Source: Smittia aterrima
Lineage: Eukaryota; Arthropoda; Insecta; Diptera; Chironomidae
Direction of reading: 5' to 3'
DNA: 64,000 nt
NCBI GenBank assembly: GCA_033063855.1
Contig: CP093830.1
Coordinates: 10,912,854-10,976,853, forward strand
Shown: piece by piece, positions 1-13,366 of the stretch
Numbering within the stretch: the stretch's first letter is position 1
Layout of the letters: the number at the start of each line of letters is the position of its first letter
Program-made: the position numbers and the translations under genes
The notes under the pieces: model-generated
What the model saw: the letters and a program-made list of their open reading frames with translations, nothing else
What the model was told of the DNA's origin: nothing
Databases searched by the model: none

Positions 1-3000
1 CTAAACTTCGTCGGAATCCGAGAGTTTAGGGAAACGGGCTGAAACAACCCGAGATTATTTATTAAGATCATGAGCTGAGGGCGAGTAAATTAATTAAGAC
101 CTTCCACTTGACGAGCTTTTGCTTTCGTGAGGAATTTCATTTTATTCAAATTCTTCTTTTTCAATTGAAGATTTCTCAATTGCCATACGAAAGCAGTTCA
201 GGCCATTGCAGATGGAAACATCTTCGAGGAAAACCAAATGAAGACGGAAATTCCTTTACGAACTCTCAAAGACGTTTTTATTGATAAAAGATTTTTTATG
301 TTCCAGAAATAAAATCCTTGCAGTTTCGTTCTTAGCTAAAGCAACGAAGTTTTATGTTTGTTTTGGTATCGAAACGTGAGAGTAATATTGTTGCCTCGGA
401 GGCATCAGCAGGCGAAGAAAAACGATTGAATCGTTTCATAAGAGAAGAGAGCGAGAGAGAGCGAGGACTAAGCAGTCAATCAATAATCGCATTACATCAC
501 CAGAGAAGCTGCTTAAAGCTGTTTACCTTCGACGCTTCTTCCAAATTGAAAATTGCTTTCGCGATATCAAAGCGCAATCGGTCGAAAAGTAATCGAACTT
601 CATTCTAAAGCTTTCGCTCAATTCAAATTTGATTAAACTTATGCAAACTTCTCTGAACAGTTCTATTGATCGATGTTCAAAGTTGCAGCGGATCTGAAGT
701 TTGAGGCAAACAAGCAAAACCACATGCATCATCATCTCGAGCCACAAAATTAGTTCGTTCATTCAATCCAAAGCTTTACACAAGCTCGCTCTCCAATATT
801 ATTCTTCCTGTGAAATTAATGCTCCAATCGAGAAGAAATTTCCTCGTCCATCCTTCTCGACTATTCCGTTCCAATAAGGAAAATTGGATTTGAATCTTCA
901 GGACGATGCTGAAAACTGCATTAGAGGAAATTTATCATTGTCGATGCATCGTAGTGAGACGACTCACGTATTAAAAATTATATTCCATTATCATCAGAAA
1001 CATGCACAATTTATAGCTCGAGAGAATCTCTTGCTGAGAATTAGTTCACTGCATTGGATGCATGGAGTCCCATTAAAGCAAAAGATAAATCTGATTTATG
1101 AGCTGAAGTTTTCTTGCATAAATTTCTAACTCTGCTAAGATTTCTTTCATAAACTTCCCCCCATGGAGCTTATTTGGAACTTAGGATAACACAATGGAGA
1201 GATTTCTAATGCATCGTTCTCATTCTCTCTCAGCTGGAGTCTCTCAAGTGAAATGAAGTTAAAAGCACTAAAGAATGAGGGAACTAAATGTCGTTCAAAT
1301 TACAATGCGACGCTTTTGGCATCGTTAAATTTTCGTCTTTGTGATTCGAAGCGATGAATCGCTGAAAAGTTAATTAAAATTAAATATTTCATTCCAACGA
1401 GCGAGTCAACAAGAATCTTAAATCGTCTCGTATGGTCGGAGTCTACTTTCAATTAAATTTACCAACCTCGTACAACATTGGCTAGCCGATAGAGCGCTGT
1501 GATAAGTGCGGTCAAGTCCACGTTCATCTAAACCACAGCAAGAAACTTCAAACCTCGACATGGTTAGCTAAGAGCTTGAAATGTAAAATTATCTTCCTCG
1601 CTCACTTTACTTTAGCAAAGCTTCAATTAGCTTGATGAAAAGTTCAATGAGTATTCATTTTATTATTTTATTCGTTAGCTTTTTGCTGAAAGGAAATAGC
1701 GAATCAAAGAAAAATGAAATCATTTTATTGACTTTGAGAAACTATTTCATGAATAAATTTAATTTCACAGTTTGCTGTTAAATATCAATCAAACTAATGA
1801 GAAAATTTAAAGTATTGAAGCATTCGATCTTATTAAGAATTTCGTGGAAACTCGAGTTAACTCGACTTGAAACTGAATGACAGACTGGCAAATCAAAGTT
1901 CTATTCTCATCGGGAAATTTCAACCCAAATTGAGAAGGAACGCATTAAAAAGGTTTTATCCATCGATATTGAAAGCTCGGAGCATTTTAGTAGAAGGAAA
2001 AACTCAGCAGTTTGCTCGGTTTATTTTCATTTAAAATGAATCTCGTTCCGAATGGCGAAGTTCAGCAAAAGAGAAGGGACGACAACTGAATGCAAGTGCC
2101 AGAGATAAAAGCTTTTCCTTGTCATGTCGAGGAACTCGTCGAACCATAATCTAACAAGAATTAAAGTGAACAACAAAATACTTACACGCCACTGCTCTTA
2201 GTGGCCAAAGAGCTTATGCCAACATTGCATGTTTGTTTTGCTGCAACATTGAAAATTCTCTTTGACTGAAGTTGATGCTGTCGGATGTCCACTTTGACGT
2301 TTGTTGCTACTTGAATGGACATTGAGGAACATTAGAGTGAAGTCGACATGAAATCAATTTTCTGTGAATTCTATTTTAGAATTCTGAAAGATATTCCCGG
2401 CGACAGAGAAATTTCCGATTAAATTGGCTCCCCCGTATAGTAATCGTCCCGTGAAATTGAGTTCATTTTACCTTAGCGAAAGGTTTCCCTCAACACTCGC
2501 ATGAATCTCATCGCAATAATCGGAGAATCGTTTGGCTGGGATGTTAATTGTTGGATTTGCCTTTCCACACACAGATCTTGATGACATGTCAACCGCACTC
2601 AACATTTGCATCACAATAAAGTTTTCTTTTCCCTTCTCCTTGCCGGATATTGCCTGCCATATGAGAAGAAGCGTTGAAGCGGCTTTATGAGACGATAAAG
2701 TTTCATGGGAATCCCCTCGTGATATTTTCGCCTTCCACTTCCATCTCTCGAATGAAAGTTTATCTTTAATCTGAAAATCAGTTTTATTCTCCTCCGTTAT
2801 CGTCTTTGCTTGCTATCCATCCACTTCACGTTTCCCCACATGACGCTTGACGGTGAGTTTTGGTATGGAAGACACGTTCAGGATGAAAAATACAATTCAC
2901 AGTTATTGTTACTTGTGTCTGGAGGAGAAATGAACGCAAATATCCCAAAAAGAAATGAATGCTTGGTGATTCCCTCAAATCCTCATCAGATCAGAAATCT

Positions 3001-6000
3001 GCTACATGTCGAAATAGTTTCATGAACTTCTCGTTCTTTCTCTCATTCCACTTCATAAGGAGAATTAAATTTTGAACAAAACTTATTGTTTCCCTAAATC
3101 TCTCGAAGATTCCTCAAGGATTAAACACCAAACGATTTTCCCTTCGCCAAAATAAATTTTCCGTCTGACTTGATCTCAGATTGAAAACAGTTGAAAGGAA
3201 TCTGCTCTTTAAGTTTCATGATAGTTTAAGCTTTATTCTTTTCGTTCGAGACTCTTGTCAGTGATTTGAACATTTTCAGCTTCAAACATTTCACAGAAAT
3301 GAAAATTGTTGGATCTTAAATATCTCTCTAGAATATTTTGGATCCTTTTTCCAATCCGGAATCGCTATCAAATTTAAATGTTAAACTGCTGCGATTATTT
3401 TCAATTGCGCAATCATTTCTAAGTTAAACATTTCGATAGTTCGCCTTCATTTCTTGGCAGTTCGATATCGATTCGTTTAACATTTTCATCGAATTTTGCT
3501 TAGGAAAGTTGGAAAAACCTTCGGATAACATTTATATTTAAATTCTCTTAAGTTTGGTGAAAACAAACTTTTTTTTTGTATTTATTTAAATGCCATTGTT
3601 TGTTGATTCAATCCCGGCAGCTTTCTCTTGTTTATTCTTTTCCTTTGCCAATAAAATTCTGTTTTTTTCGATGAGGGAATGGAAATTATAGATTTGGATG
3701 GAAATGGAAAATAACTGAGTGGAAGAAACATCAAAGAATTTCGATATTTCCGCTTCGCTTTTTCCCTCCTTCTTCATTCTGTCGTTTCTCGCAAATATTT
3801 GCTCTGAGTTTTTCTCTCGGAACGCTCGAACCACGCTCAGAATATTAAATTACTCCTTCCGAGCTTATTTCTTGTGGATTTATTGAAAATGTAGATGACA
3901 ACGACGTTTAGGTGAGAACGGAAGATGGACGAAGTTTGGCAAGTGAACGAGATTCCATGAAAAACATTTCAGAAATCTCAAAAATATTTGAAAGCAAATA
4001 ACTTTCGCCTTGTCACATTCAGCTCATAACTTTCTCTGCCTTGCTTTCGAGATAAGCAATTTGATATCTTAAGAATGAACGAAAGTTTTTCTATTACACA
4101 ATCAATGAGACATGACCGAAAGCAAATCCTAATAGAAGAAAATATCCAATAGCGATCATCGAAAAACGAACAAAATTACTTTTCCAGATAATTCCTTTTA
4201 TAGATTTCTGAGGGGATTTCGATAACTTTTAGTGTCGACGTAGGAGATTTCATCGTTCGGATGCGTAATCCAAATGAAATAATTTCCATCGCTGCTCTCA
4301 AGAGATTCCTCGGATAATTGAAAATATCTTTACCATCTCAAACTTTTTGTGCCTGACTTAAAGTTTTTTTAATTCACATACGAGCTCACATATGCTGATA
4401 ATAACTTTCTTTCTTCATTCGAACAAACGTCTGCAGATGTTTTTTGCGTCTCGCAAGTTGATAAATATTTTATTTCTTTCACCATGACTTCTACTTAGCT
4501 CGAGATAATAACATAAAAAATTATTGTTTAACTTTTATGTGTCATTGGGCAAATAAATTTCCTCTTCTAGAAGAAGCCTGAGAAAGCTTTTTTATTGTTT
4601 CACATTTTTATCCGCTTTAATGAGTTTTTATTGCCAAAGTTTTGCAGCATGAATGGCTCTTGGAATATTTTACACTTTGTTGCTTCTCAAGCTGTAACGA
4701 CAATGCTCCTTGATGTTCTTTTTTTTGTGCTGTCTCAACATTAGGAAATACGAGCTGACTCGTTGCGAAAGAATTCTACACTCAATTTTCAAAGATTAAT
4801 GTGACGCCCACGAGCGAGAGAGCGTGGGTAGGACCTTGAATTCTTCTTTCGAGGATGAGAGAGGAAAACATGGAAACTACTTTGGTTTTGCAATTGGGAT
4901 TGAGGTGCTTGTTTGATCGAAACCTCAAAGATATTTATGTGAGCTTCATAAAGTATTCGACAGCTTCCCGTGTCGTAACTTTTGTATAATTCTCGAGTTA
5001 TTCTAGTTGACTTGAATAAATCTTTTACGACGAGTAATAAAACGAGGAATTAAACATCGTCGACGGCATAAAAACCGCATCGGAATAATTTCGAGTAAGA
5101 TAAATGAAACTTTTAATATTTATTTATTAGCAATGAATATTAATTAATTGCGATGAGTCCATTAAGGCCAAAGACATGACTCGTTAATAACTCGGTCAAC
5201 CTCGGAAAGAAATTCATGGCAATGCCGAAATTTTCCCTCGTGACGAGAATTGATTTTGATTTTCGAGATAATCAGAAAATTGTTTAATGTGTTTGCGACG
5301 CCAGAGGAGGGAAGTTTACGCCTAATTTGCTTCTCTGTCAAGACTCGAATACATTAACGAGACGCGCTCGTAAAACATTCCGACAGAACGAGATTCGATT
5401 AATCAAAATATTATCGAAATTACGATTTGGAAATTAAGAAATCAGAAGCGTGACAAGCGGAGGAAAGATAATTTCAGATTCAATTTCTAATCATTAATCA
5501 ATTTGGGAAGGAAGTCTAAGAGAATTCCTTGGATTCCATTAAAGTTCCTGACTGCATTGCACTTGGTTCTGATTGACTGCATGTCAAAGGGAGCAGAAAA
5601 TTATGCAAATGTTGAAAGCGTCACTTTACCTTTGAGCATTAAAATAAATGTTGCAAAGAGAGAAATGAAAACACAAAAAAAAATTGTTCATTTCACCCTC
5701 GCAAGTTTGTAATTGACACAGTTTCGAGTTGAAATTATAAAAGAGCTCAGCAGAAGGTTCAATTATCGTTTCAGAAACTTAGCAACATAAAACGAGGTTT
5801 TCTTCATTTGCTCTCCGGAGGTTAAGCTTTAGTTGCAATAAAAACAAACGAGATAATGGTCTCAGGGGACTCGAGAGAAGGGATTTGGTTTCTTAAGCCT
5901 TGTCTTTGCTGATTTCATAGAAAACTTTCATAATTCATCAACAAACTACTTCTTATTGTTGAAAATAATTAAGCGTCACATTTAATTAAACTCAATTAAA

Positions 6001-6355
6001 TCGTTAATCCCATTGAGTTTATCATTTATTATGTACGACAAGACAAACAAACAGCAAAATTGATGATGAATTCCAAGAGATAATTAATTAGTTTCGTAAA
6101 ATTTTCATAATGAAGTTGAATTTATGACAAAATCATGATGTTCAATCATTTTGATTAATTCCCTTGAAGTCATTATCTTGATTTGTCTGTTGGCTGACGC
6201 GACGAAAGAAAGAAAACTTTTCTTTTGCGTTTCTGAAAATCATTCGAGACTTTAATGGAGTCGCGGGACTGCAACGTGTAAATCACAGATTGTGAAACAT
6301 TTAAAGAAGAAAAGTTACATCCGATTATAAAAGGAAAATACAATTTCCACCGTTT
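1..6355. other. Intergenic AT-rich DNA, no supported gene
   Basis: Only short, unrelated open frames are present, with no recognisable domain and no convincing exon chain. The sequence is AT-rich with scattered purine tracts such as the GAGAGA-rich stretch near 440-470. It could hold regulatory DNA or an intron of a gene outside the window, but nothing in it proves that. The right edge is where similarity to the right arm of the inverted duplication begins. Confidence 0.6.
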
Positions 6356-9300
6356 ACGAGTAAACAAAGAGATGGAACGATGTTGACGAGATTAATCTTT
6401 CTGGAGCTTGACACTGAAGCTAAATTGTTTGATGAAGACATATGACAGTCGAGCATGGCGAGTGAATGGCTCTCGGCAAATCTAAATCATAAAAAAATTG
6501 TGAACAAAAAACTCGTCGCTTTAACGAACTTTCATTTGTCAAAATTCTCATTTCTCGGTGGTTGCACGTCGAGATGAGGAACGTTGTCTGAATGATAATG
6601 AAAACGGAAATTCAATTCGAAGCTTGCAACTAACTTTACTTTTAATAAATAGCCCGAGTCTCTCGGCAGCATTTATAACAAAAGTGATGAGCTTTCGCTG
6701 AGAGAAAATCGTCGAAATTGAGGAATTTTCTTTTCTCAACCGAATCGCCGCTAGATAGAAATCATCTTCGAAGATAGAAGGCAATAAAGTGAGTCACACA
6801 AGAAAGGAAAGTTCTTGTAAATTCTCCATCGGGATTGTAAAGCTGGAAAATGTATTTTCATTCTTTTTCCACTCGAATGGAGCAGAAGAAAAGACGAGGA
6901 AGAGTTGAGTTCTCACTACATTTCCGCAATCTTACGAAACGAAATGTTTCCAAACATCAGCAAAAATCTGAGAACATGAAAATCCAAATATTTCTAAAGC
7001 AAAAAAGAGATTTCAGCAGCAAAAGTCGATTTGGTCACCGCCGTCGATTTGGTGAGCGGCTCACTCGAACATTTTAAAAGCGGAACGAGAATAAAACTTT
7101 CCGAAGCTTTTACTTTTTATCGTGAGCTGCATGTTGTTTCCACTTTAAGTGCCACCAAGTGAACCATGAAGAGACGGCGGAACACGAAAACCTCTCGGTA
7201 ATTATTGTACTGATGTTGTGTCTTAATGCAATGAATTCCGACATGAACAGCCGAGTAATAAAGGAGAGGATTATGTTGAAAGCTGTAATGAAAACGCTGT
7301 AATCGAGGCGAAAATTTCGTTGCTCACCGAGTTGCGGAAGACTCTTCCTGCACATTAAATTTAATAAGTTCATGCCACATTGCAACAAAATTTGAATAAA
7401 ATATTCTGAAGCTTTTGATGATAAACTTAGAGAGAACTTTAACTTTTGAGATGTTTGTACTTTCAACTTAAGGATTCGTAAGTCGATCCAAGTGGTTTTA
7501 GACAATTTAGATTTCAAAAATTTTGTTGTGAACTTCACTCAAACATTAAATAGTTCGTTAGACGAGCAGTTACGTGGAAGTTTTCTGTAATGTGGTTACC
7601 ACTCTTGCTAATTCCGGAACAGCAAGTGAAACAATTAAAATGAGTGATAATTTCAAATGCTCAGCAGCCGCCTCCATTCTCTCTCTTGAGAGAGACTTTA
7701 ATCAGAAAATGTTTTCAATTAACTATTCAAATATTCAAATTCACTTCGCGAAGATTGCGAGCCATCTTAAAATTCCTTGAAGTTAAGAAAGAAATGAAAT
7801 GCTTAAAAAAATGTTAACTGCTTCACCTAAATCAAAATAATTGTTCTGCTTTTTCTGCTTCAGAATGGAAATGTTAATGATTTCATAAAATTCTGCGGTT
7901 CCTGGGGTTGATTTAATTGCTGTTTAAATTATTTCCTACCAACATTAGAAAACATTCACGTTCAGTACTTTTCGTGCCTGTAAAATATTTGCTGATAATT
8001 TAATCGTTTATTAATTTTATCCATGAATGTTTTCATAGCACAGATGTAGATTTTCACTTTCCGCAAAGAAATTTCCCTCTCATTAGGGCTCGTGCGGAAG
8101 TTGCGTTGCAAACTAAGAGGAAGAGTGATTTCTCTTTTCATTCAGAATTTAAAAATCTTTAATGCTTTTGTAGATTTTATCCTTGCCCCCCTCCTTCCTC
8201 AAATTTGCTACGTAGTTTCCGAACAAACCCTTCAAGCATTTTTAAAGGAAGTTTATATTCGAATTCTTTCTTCGCTTATTTTCAAAGCCGACTTACTCAT
8301 CTAAAAGCTTTGAAGAAAGTTTAAAAGTTACGGCTGTTACAAAACCATTACGATCTTCCTTCGGTGTTTTGTAAGCGATAAATAATTGCTCGTTTAAGTG
8401 AAGGAATGAGCGATAAAAAGTTAAATTCTCGCGTTGCGTTAGGAACGTGTTACCATTTCATTTTAAAGCAATCGTCAGTGGTGTCTGGGCTTGTGTGGAA
8501 ATTATCAAATTTGTCGGTAAGAGGCTGAGAGGTAATGAAGTTGAGCTTAACGTAGAATAATGTTTTTTTCTAGGAAAATTGCTATAAATTGTGCAGATAA
8601 CGCTCGTGCTCGAGCTTTTCAGTTCCCATGAAAAAGCTTTTTTAAACGCTTCTGTTTGCGATTTGTAGATTTGCTGTCGGATTGATTTATGTCTCGAATC
8701 GCTATGGGGATATGCTGAAAAGCTTTTCCAAATTGGGAAAATCGCTGTCCTGTTAATTTTGTAAATTTGCTGTAACAAACGCGACGCGTTGTCAGATTAT
8801 TGAACTTCACTTGGATTATGTCGATTGACAGAGTCGTTAGACTGCAGTGAAACCATTCGCCGATCGATTTCAAACATCAAAGCTTTGATGTCGGCAATAA
8901 ATCTTCGTTTAAAGTCTCTTCGACCCTCTCATGTCAATGGAATCATAAACAATGAAGTGCAGAGCCACACCTACGAAATCTTCCATTGCGTTCTTCATCT
9001 CAGATAAATCTGACTTTATTCGAATGGTCGTAGAAAGTTTAGTTCACATCGTTATGTCACTTTCAAAAGAGATCAATGAACACATTCTTCTCTGGTTCGC
9101 CCCCTAAACTCATGAATAATTTATTGCGAAGTTTTTATTTGCTTCGCCTTTACGATAACGCTCGATGAACGATGCCTCATTTTGAATGCTTTCGCTTTTC
9201 ATTTCATAATCAAAAACACATGGCGAGATGATATGAACGAGCAAGTTTATGTTTTCGAGTGCAATATTTCAAACCATCTAAGCTTCGGTTATTTTATGAT

Positions 9301-12300
9301 CCACGCCATAAAAAATTTGATCAAATAATCAAGAAAATATAAATTTCATTTCGGAATAAAAGTGGCATAAAGTGCTTTGAAACAAAGCGACTACGAGAGC
9401 ATTTCGTGGTCGATCTGAACGCTGGGAATTATCTCCAGCGAATGATAAAGTCTCTGACACTGAGAAGCAAACCCTAAAGAACAAAGAAGAGCGCACAGAC
9501 AGAGATGATTACGGTATTAGAGAATGTGAATTTTCGTTCGTGTTGCCGCACAAAAAAATTGGCAAAAATGGTTTCTCATCGTTTGTGCAAACATTTCTGA
9601 TGAGAGTTCTTCTCCGAGTGATTTTCTCATCCGTTTTTCGTTGAAGAAAAACTTAATTTATTTTTCATTCTGTGTACATGCTCATGTAATCCAATATTGA
9701 TGTTGTCTTGTTGTGTTTTTCTTTTATATTATCATGCGTGCTCTCTTTTCTTTAACCATTTCCTGAAAACAATTTTTTTTCTGTTGTTGTTCTATACTTT
9801 GCATAAGAAGCACGCGATTATATTGAAAGACTTGAAGCTTCGTTAGTTTGCTATCTGATCATTGAAGAATCGAGAGAACGTTTATTAGAAATAAATATTT
9901 TACGATGACTCTTCTCGATTCATAAATCAATGGCGAGTTCCTGCATGAGCCAAAAGCCATTTTGTTTAAAGAAATATTTATGAGCATCAAGTCTTTCTAG
10001 AAAATGAAAGTTTCGTGTTAAATATTGAAACATTGTCGCTCGAAAAAAAACATTTCTGTCGCATCTGTCACGCACCAGCGATGACGACGTGTTATCTTCG
10101 CTTCGTTATCAAGTTTATAAAACATTCATCGCCTACAAGAAAAACTTGGGAAATCAACTTTTGTTATTCATTAAGGGGAAGCTGAGCGCTAAGAATTTCA
10201 GGGACAAAAAGAAGATTTTTCTCAGGATTGTTGAATAAATTATTTCCAAAGTTACATAACTTACCGCTCAGTGTTCTCCGAAGTTGAAATTTTGATTTCC
10301 ATGAAAAGTTGATGACGTCAAAGAAATGTTCAAGCAATTCTCACCAAGATATTGCTGATTGTGTCGTCTTAACACGAAGCAAATGGAAAATTCCGTGCAA
10401 CGACGACACTTCCTCGAGCTAAAGTTTTTATCTGATTATTCAATCTATGTTTAAAAGAAACTTTTCTTATTCAGCTCATATGCACGGAGAATTATGTTTG
10501 TGTTTCTCGAGAATTATTCGAGAGGAGCAATTTTTCTCCTTCTCTGACGTGGATGATGGCGGAATATTATGAGATATTTAAGAAATCTTACAAGTTACAT
10601 ACAAAGTTACTGTTAGGAATGGAATATTAAGCAGTATCATCCGTCGCTCCTATGCAATGTTCTCCCCTTTTTCTTCCTTGATCTTAAGTGATGCTCGAGC
10701 AGTAGCGCAAGATTTTTCCACGCGATAAATAATGCAAACACCGAACGTTTTGCTTCCTCAGCCTTTACCTTGCACACTCTCAACGAAAACTTTGCGCTAC
10801 ATGCTTCAAGGAACTATTAATAATCTCGTTACTCGCTTCTTCTGCTCGATGCTAAGAGAACAACACAAGAGCAACGCCAATAAATTTTATGCTTCCGGAT
10901 TTTATTGAGAAGGTGTAAAACATCGATTTCGAAGCAATAAAAGCTTCGTGGACTTGTTCAATAGAAAATCTCAAGTGAGGATTTGATTTTATTTGCTGGA
11001 AAGATTTCATTTAAGTGGATGAAACAAATTGAGGAAGTTCTGTTCAAAGTCAATTGCAATTTGTAGTTCAACAGCGAAATCTCGAGGCTAAAGAACTTTG
11101 CTTCATTAAAACGATTCTAACAAAGCGAAACAATAAACAAGGATTTGCTTGCAATAAGACTTAAAATATTAATTGCGAAATGCCGAGCAGAGTTTTGAGT
11201 TTGAAGTTTTGGGTTCTTCTTGTTGCGATATTTGCTTCATTGCCTTTTGGCCTCGCCTCGACCTTGTTACGAATTCTTTGGAAGGGACTGTGTTGACATG
11301 GAAACAATCAACAAGCAAATATTTTCGGATTCAAAGTTGTTTAGATTTCTTTTGTTTTTCGTTGATTTTCATTCTCTGCTCTTGATTTTCTGTTTGTCTT
11401 CCGGAATTCCTCTTGAGCGATTGTAAAATTTGAATGAAGAACTAAAAGCTAAGGAACAAGAATAGTTTGAAGCCTGAATGAGAAACTTTGGGCAGCTCAT
11501 TGTTTAACGATTCTTTTTATTGGACTTGTTGAATATTTAGAAAAACTTTTTGACTTTTATGGACGAAATAATTTCATCGCAAACTGTTACCCGAGAAACT
11601 TTTTCTTTGAAGATTTTTTTCTGTTGTTGAGCATAACATGATTGAGGTCTGGCTTTCCCTGTATCGACATTTGATTGAAACAAATTAAGAAATAAAAGCG
11701 AGAGCCAAAGATAAACTTCATAACTCGTTGCACAACATATTGCCAATCTCTCGAGTTTATCGTAAAAATATTCAGTGCGAAGTCCATTTCTGAAATTAAG
11801 TTCTCAATTTCTCATTGAAATCGTTCGATGCTGTAAATCAAAAGAAGGGACGTTGGGGGTTCATGAAGTCAGCACAATCGAGGCGACAATAAAAATTGTT
11901 TTCTCTTCATCTCTTGGACCCGAGCCAGCAGTTTCGACAACGTAAACTTTCAGTAACGATTTGGATATCGACTGAGGAGAGCAAAACTGTTTGGAGATTG
12001 AATCATTTTCCCACAACTGTCGCTTCATTGAGCAATTTCGTCGCTCGTTATGAGAAAATGTCTTAATTTAGTTTTGGGTTTCTTGAAACAACTTGAAAGG
12101 ACCATCAGCAGCCTTAAAATTCAGCTCAAACTTCTCCGCATTTCGAATTCTCATCGTCCACGTTCTGTCATGCAAATTATCTCAAATGCAAACGAAGAAA
12201 TTCAAATTCATTTTCATTTGTTGTTCAAACAAATCTAATTCGTTCTCGTCATAGATCAACGACGACAGGAGTAGAACTACAACGACAGAGTCACTCGAAA

Positions 12301-12718
12301 TGTTGTTCAAACATTCAAATAAGTTTCTTGTTCTTGTTTACTGATTGCTGAAATGATTTGATTTAATTTGGTTGGAGCTTTAAGAGATTTTTGAGCTCAC
12401 GAAATGAATCAAATGTTGATTGAACTTAAATCTCAAGAAAACCTCGAAGCATCAAATGATCGATTGCAATTTAAAATCTTCAAGAAAAATTATGCGAATT
12501 CATGTTTTTCGATTTCTTTTTCTTGATTTCTAAGAAAACAGAAACGAAGTTCTGTCTTGTGTACCTGCGGAATTAAATTAGCATTAATGCCAGCAAATTG
12601 CTACTCGAGAAATGAACATGTTGCTGAATACTCAACGTCGTTTTTTCTGTTTCTTCTTCGAGCTGCTCGATGTTTGAAAGAATTCAAACTCCCTTCTTAT
12701 TATTCGGTTTTGCTATCT

Positions 12719-12925
12719 TCATAATATTTTTTTAATGTGCTTGAGAGGAAGCAAAGAAAATGTTTTTCCGAAATCAATTACAAACTCAGATCCTTCAGGG
12801 AAGTTCTTAGTTACATCTTTACTTCTAAGATCTGCTACTTTGCATTTAAAGCATCGACTTTCTATATAGCAATCGCCCAGAGGAATTGAACATTGACCCA
12901 ATTGCTTTATTGCCCGTTTCTTAAT
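12719..12925 (-). pseudogene. Tudor-domain-like fragment, open in left arm
   Basis: A 68-codon open frame on the minus strand has no ATG near its beginning and ends at 12719. Its second half reads FVIDFGKTFSLLPLKHIKKI, which resembles the end of a Tudor domain (family pattern: V-x-F-[IV]-D-[YF]-G-[NK], then a hydrophobic strand and P-L-x-x-I). The stretch CFKCKVADL before it would fit the preceding strand. Only part of one domain is present and I found no joining exons, so it is probably a relic or a stray exon. A frameshifted counterpart sits in the right arm at 39025-39165. The family call rests on motif resemblance alone. Confidence 0.35.
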
Positions 12926-13312
12926 TTAGAACCTTCGTCAAATCCTAGCGGAGCATTTAATTCACTTTCCTAATTGTGCTTGCTCATGAAATTTTCATTA
13001 AAAGTTTTGCCTGCAATTATTTTTGTCAACACGAATCCCGCTTTCGTATAAAAGCGCAGCGAATCCGAATTTTTCGAATTTAATTTCAGATTTTCAAGCT
13101 CAACGGAACAATTAAAAGTTTTAACTTTTGTTTCTTCCGGGATTTGACGTTGATGATGTTTGCACTTTGAGTGGAATCGTCGTCGGTACGAACTGAACTG
13201 TGAAAGTTGTTTCGAAACTTGAGTTGTTGCGATTCAAAGCATTTTGCAATTTTATTAAAATTGAACTCGCCGAGTTTGAAGAAATATTTCACAATCTTCA
13301 ATTTCAACGGAT

Positions 13313-13318
13313 TTTATT
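13313..13318 (-). promoter_or_regulatory. Poly(A) signal of left FAR gene
   Basis: AATAAA on the minus strand lies about 49 bases after the stop codon of the left FAR gene. The same hexamer is kept at 36019-36024 after the right FAR gene. Confidence 0.6.
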
Positions 13319-13366
13319 GTCAAAGCTTTGACAAAAGTTTGTTGCGCGGAGCTTATTAAAATTTTC

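Noticed and set aside
354..608. Open frame of 84 codons in the left flank
   Set aside because: It is low complexity in part (Glu/Arg/Ser from a GAGA tract), has no domain, and overlaps an equally long frame on the other strand.
1470..1550. Possible tRNA-like stretch GGCTAGCCGATAGAGCG
   Set aside because: No consistent cloverleaf or B-box could be drawn by eye.
6548..6784. 78-codon frame identical in both arms (also 58394-58630)
   Set aside because: It starts from a non-ATG codon and has no domain; identity is explained by the DNA duplication itself.
11587..11787. Frame starting MDFALNIF with an acceptor-like CAG before it, mirrored at 40073-40285
   Set aside because: A one-base indel between the arms shifts the frame in the middle, and no joining exon was found.
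13086..13307. 73-codon frame downstream of FAR, mirrored at 36030-36251
   Set aside because: It lies in the 3' flank after the poly(A) signal, and the conservation is explained by the arm duplication.
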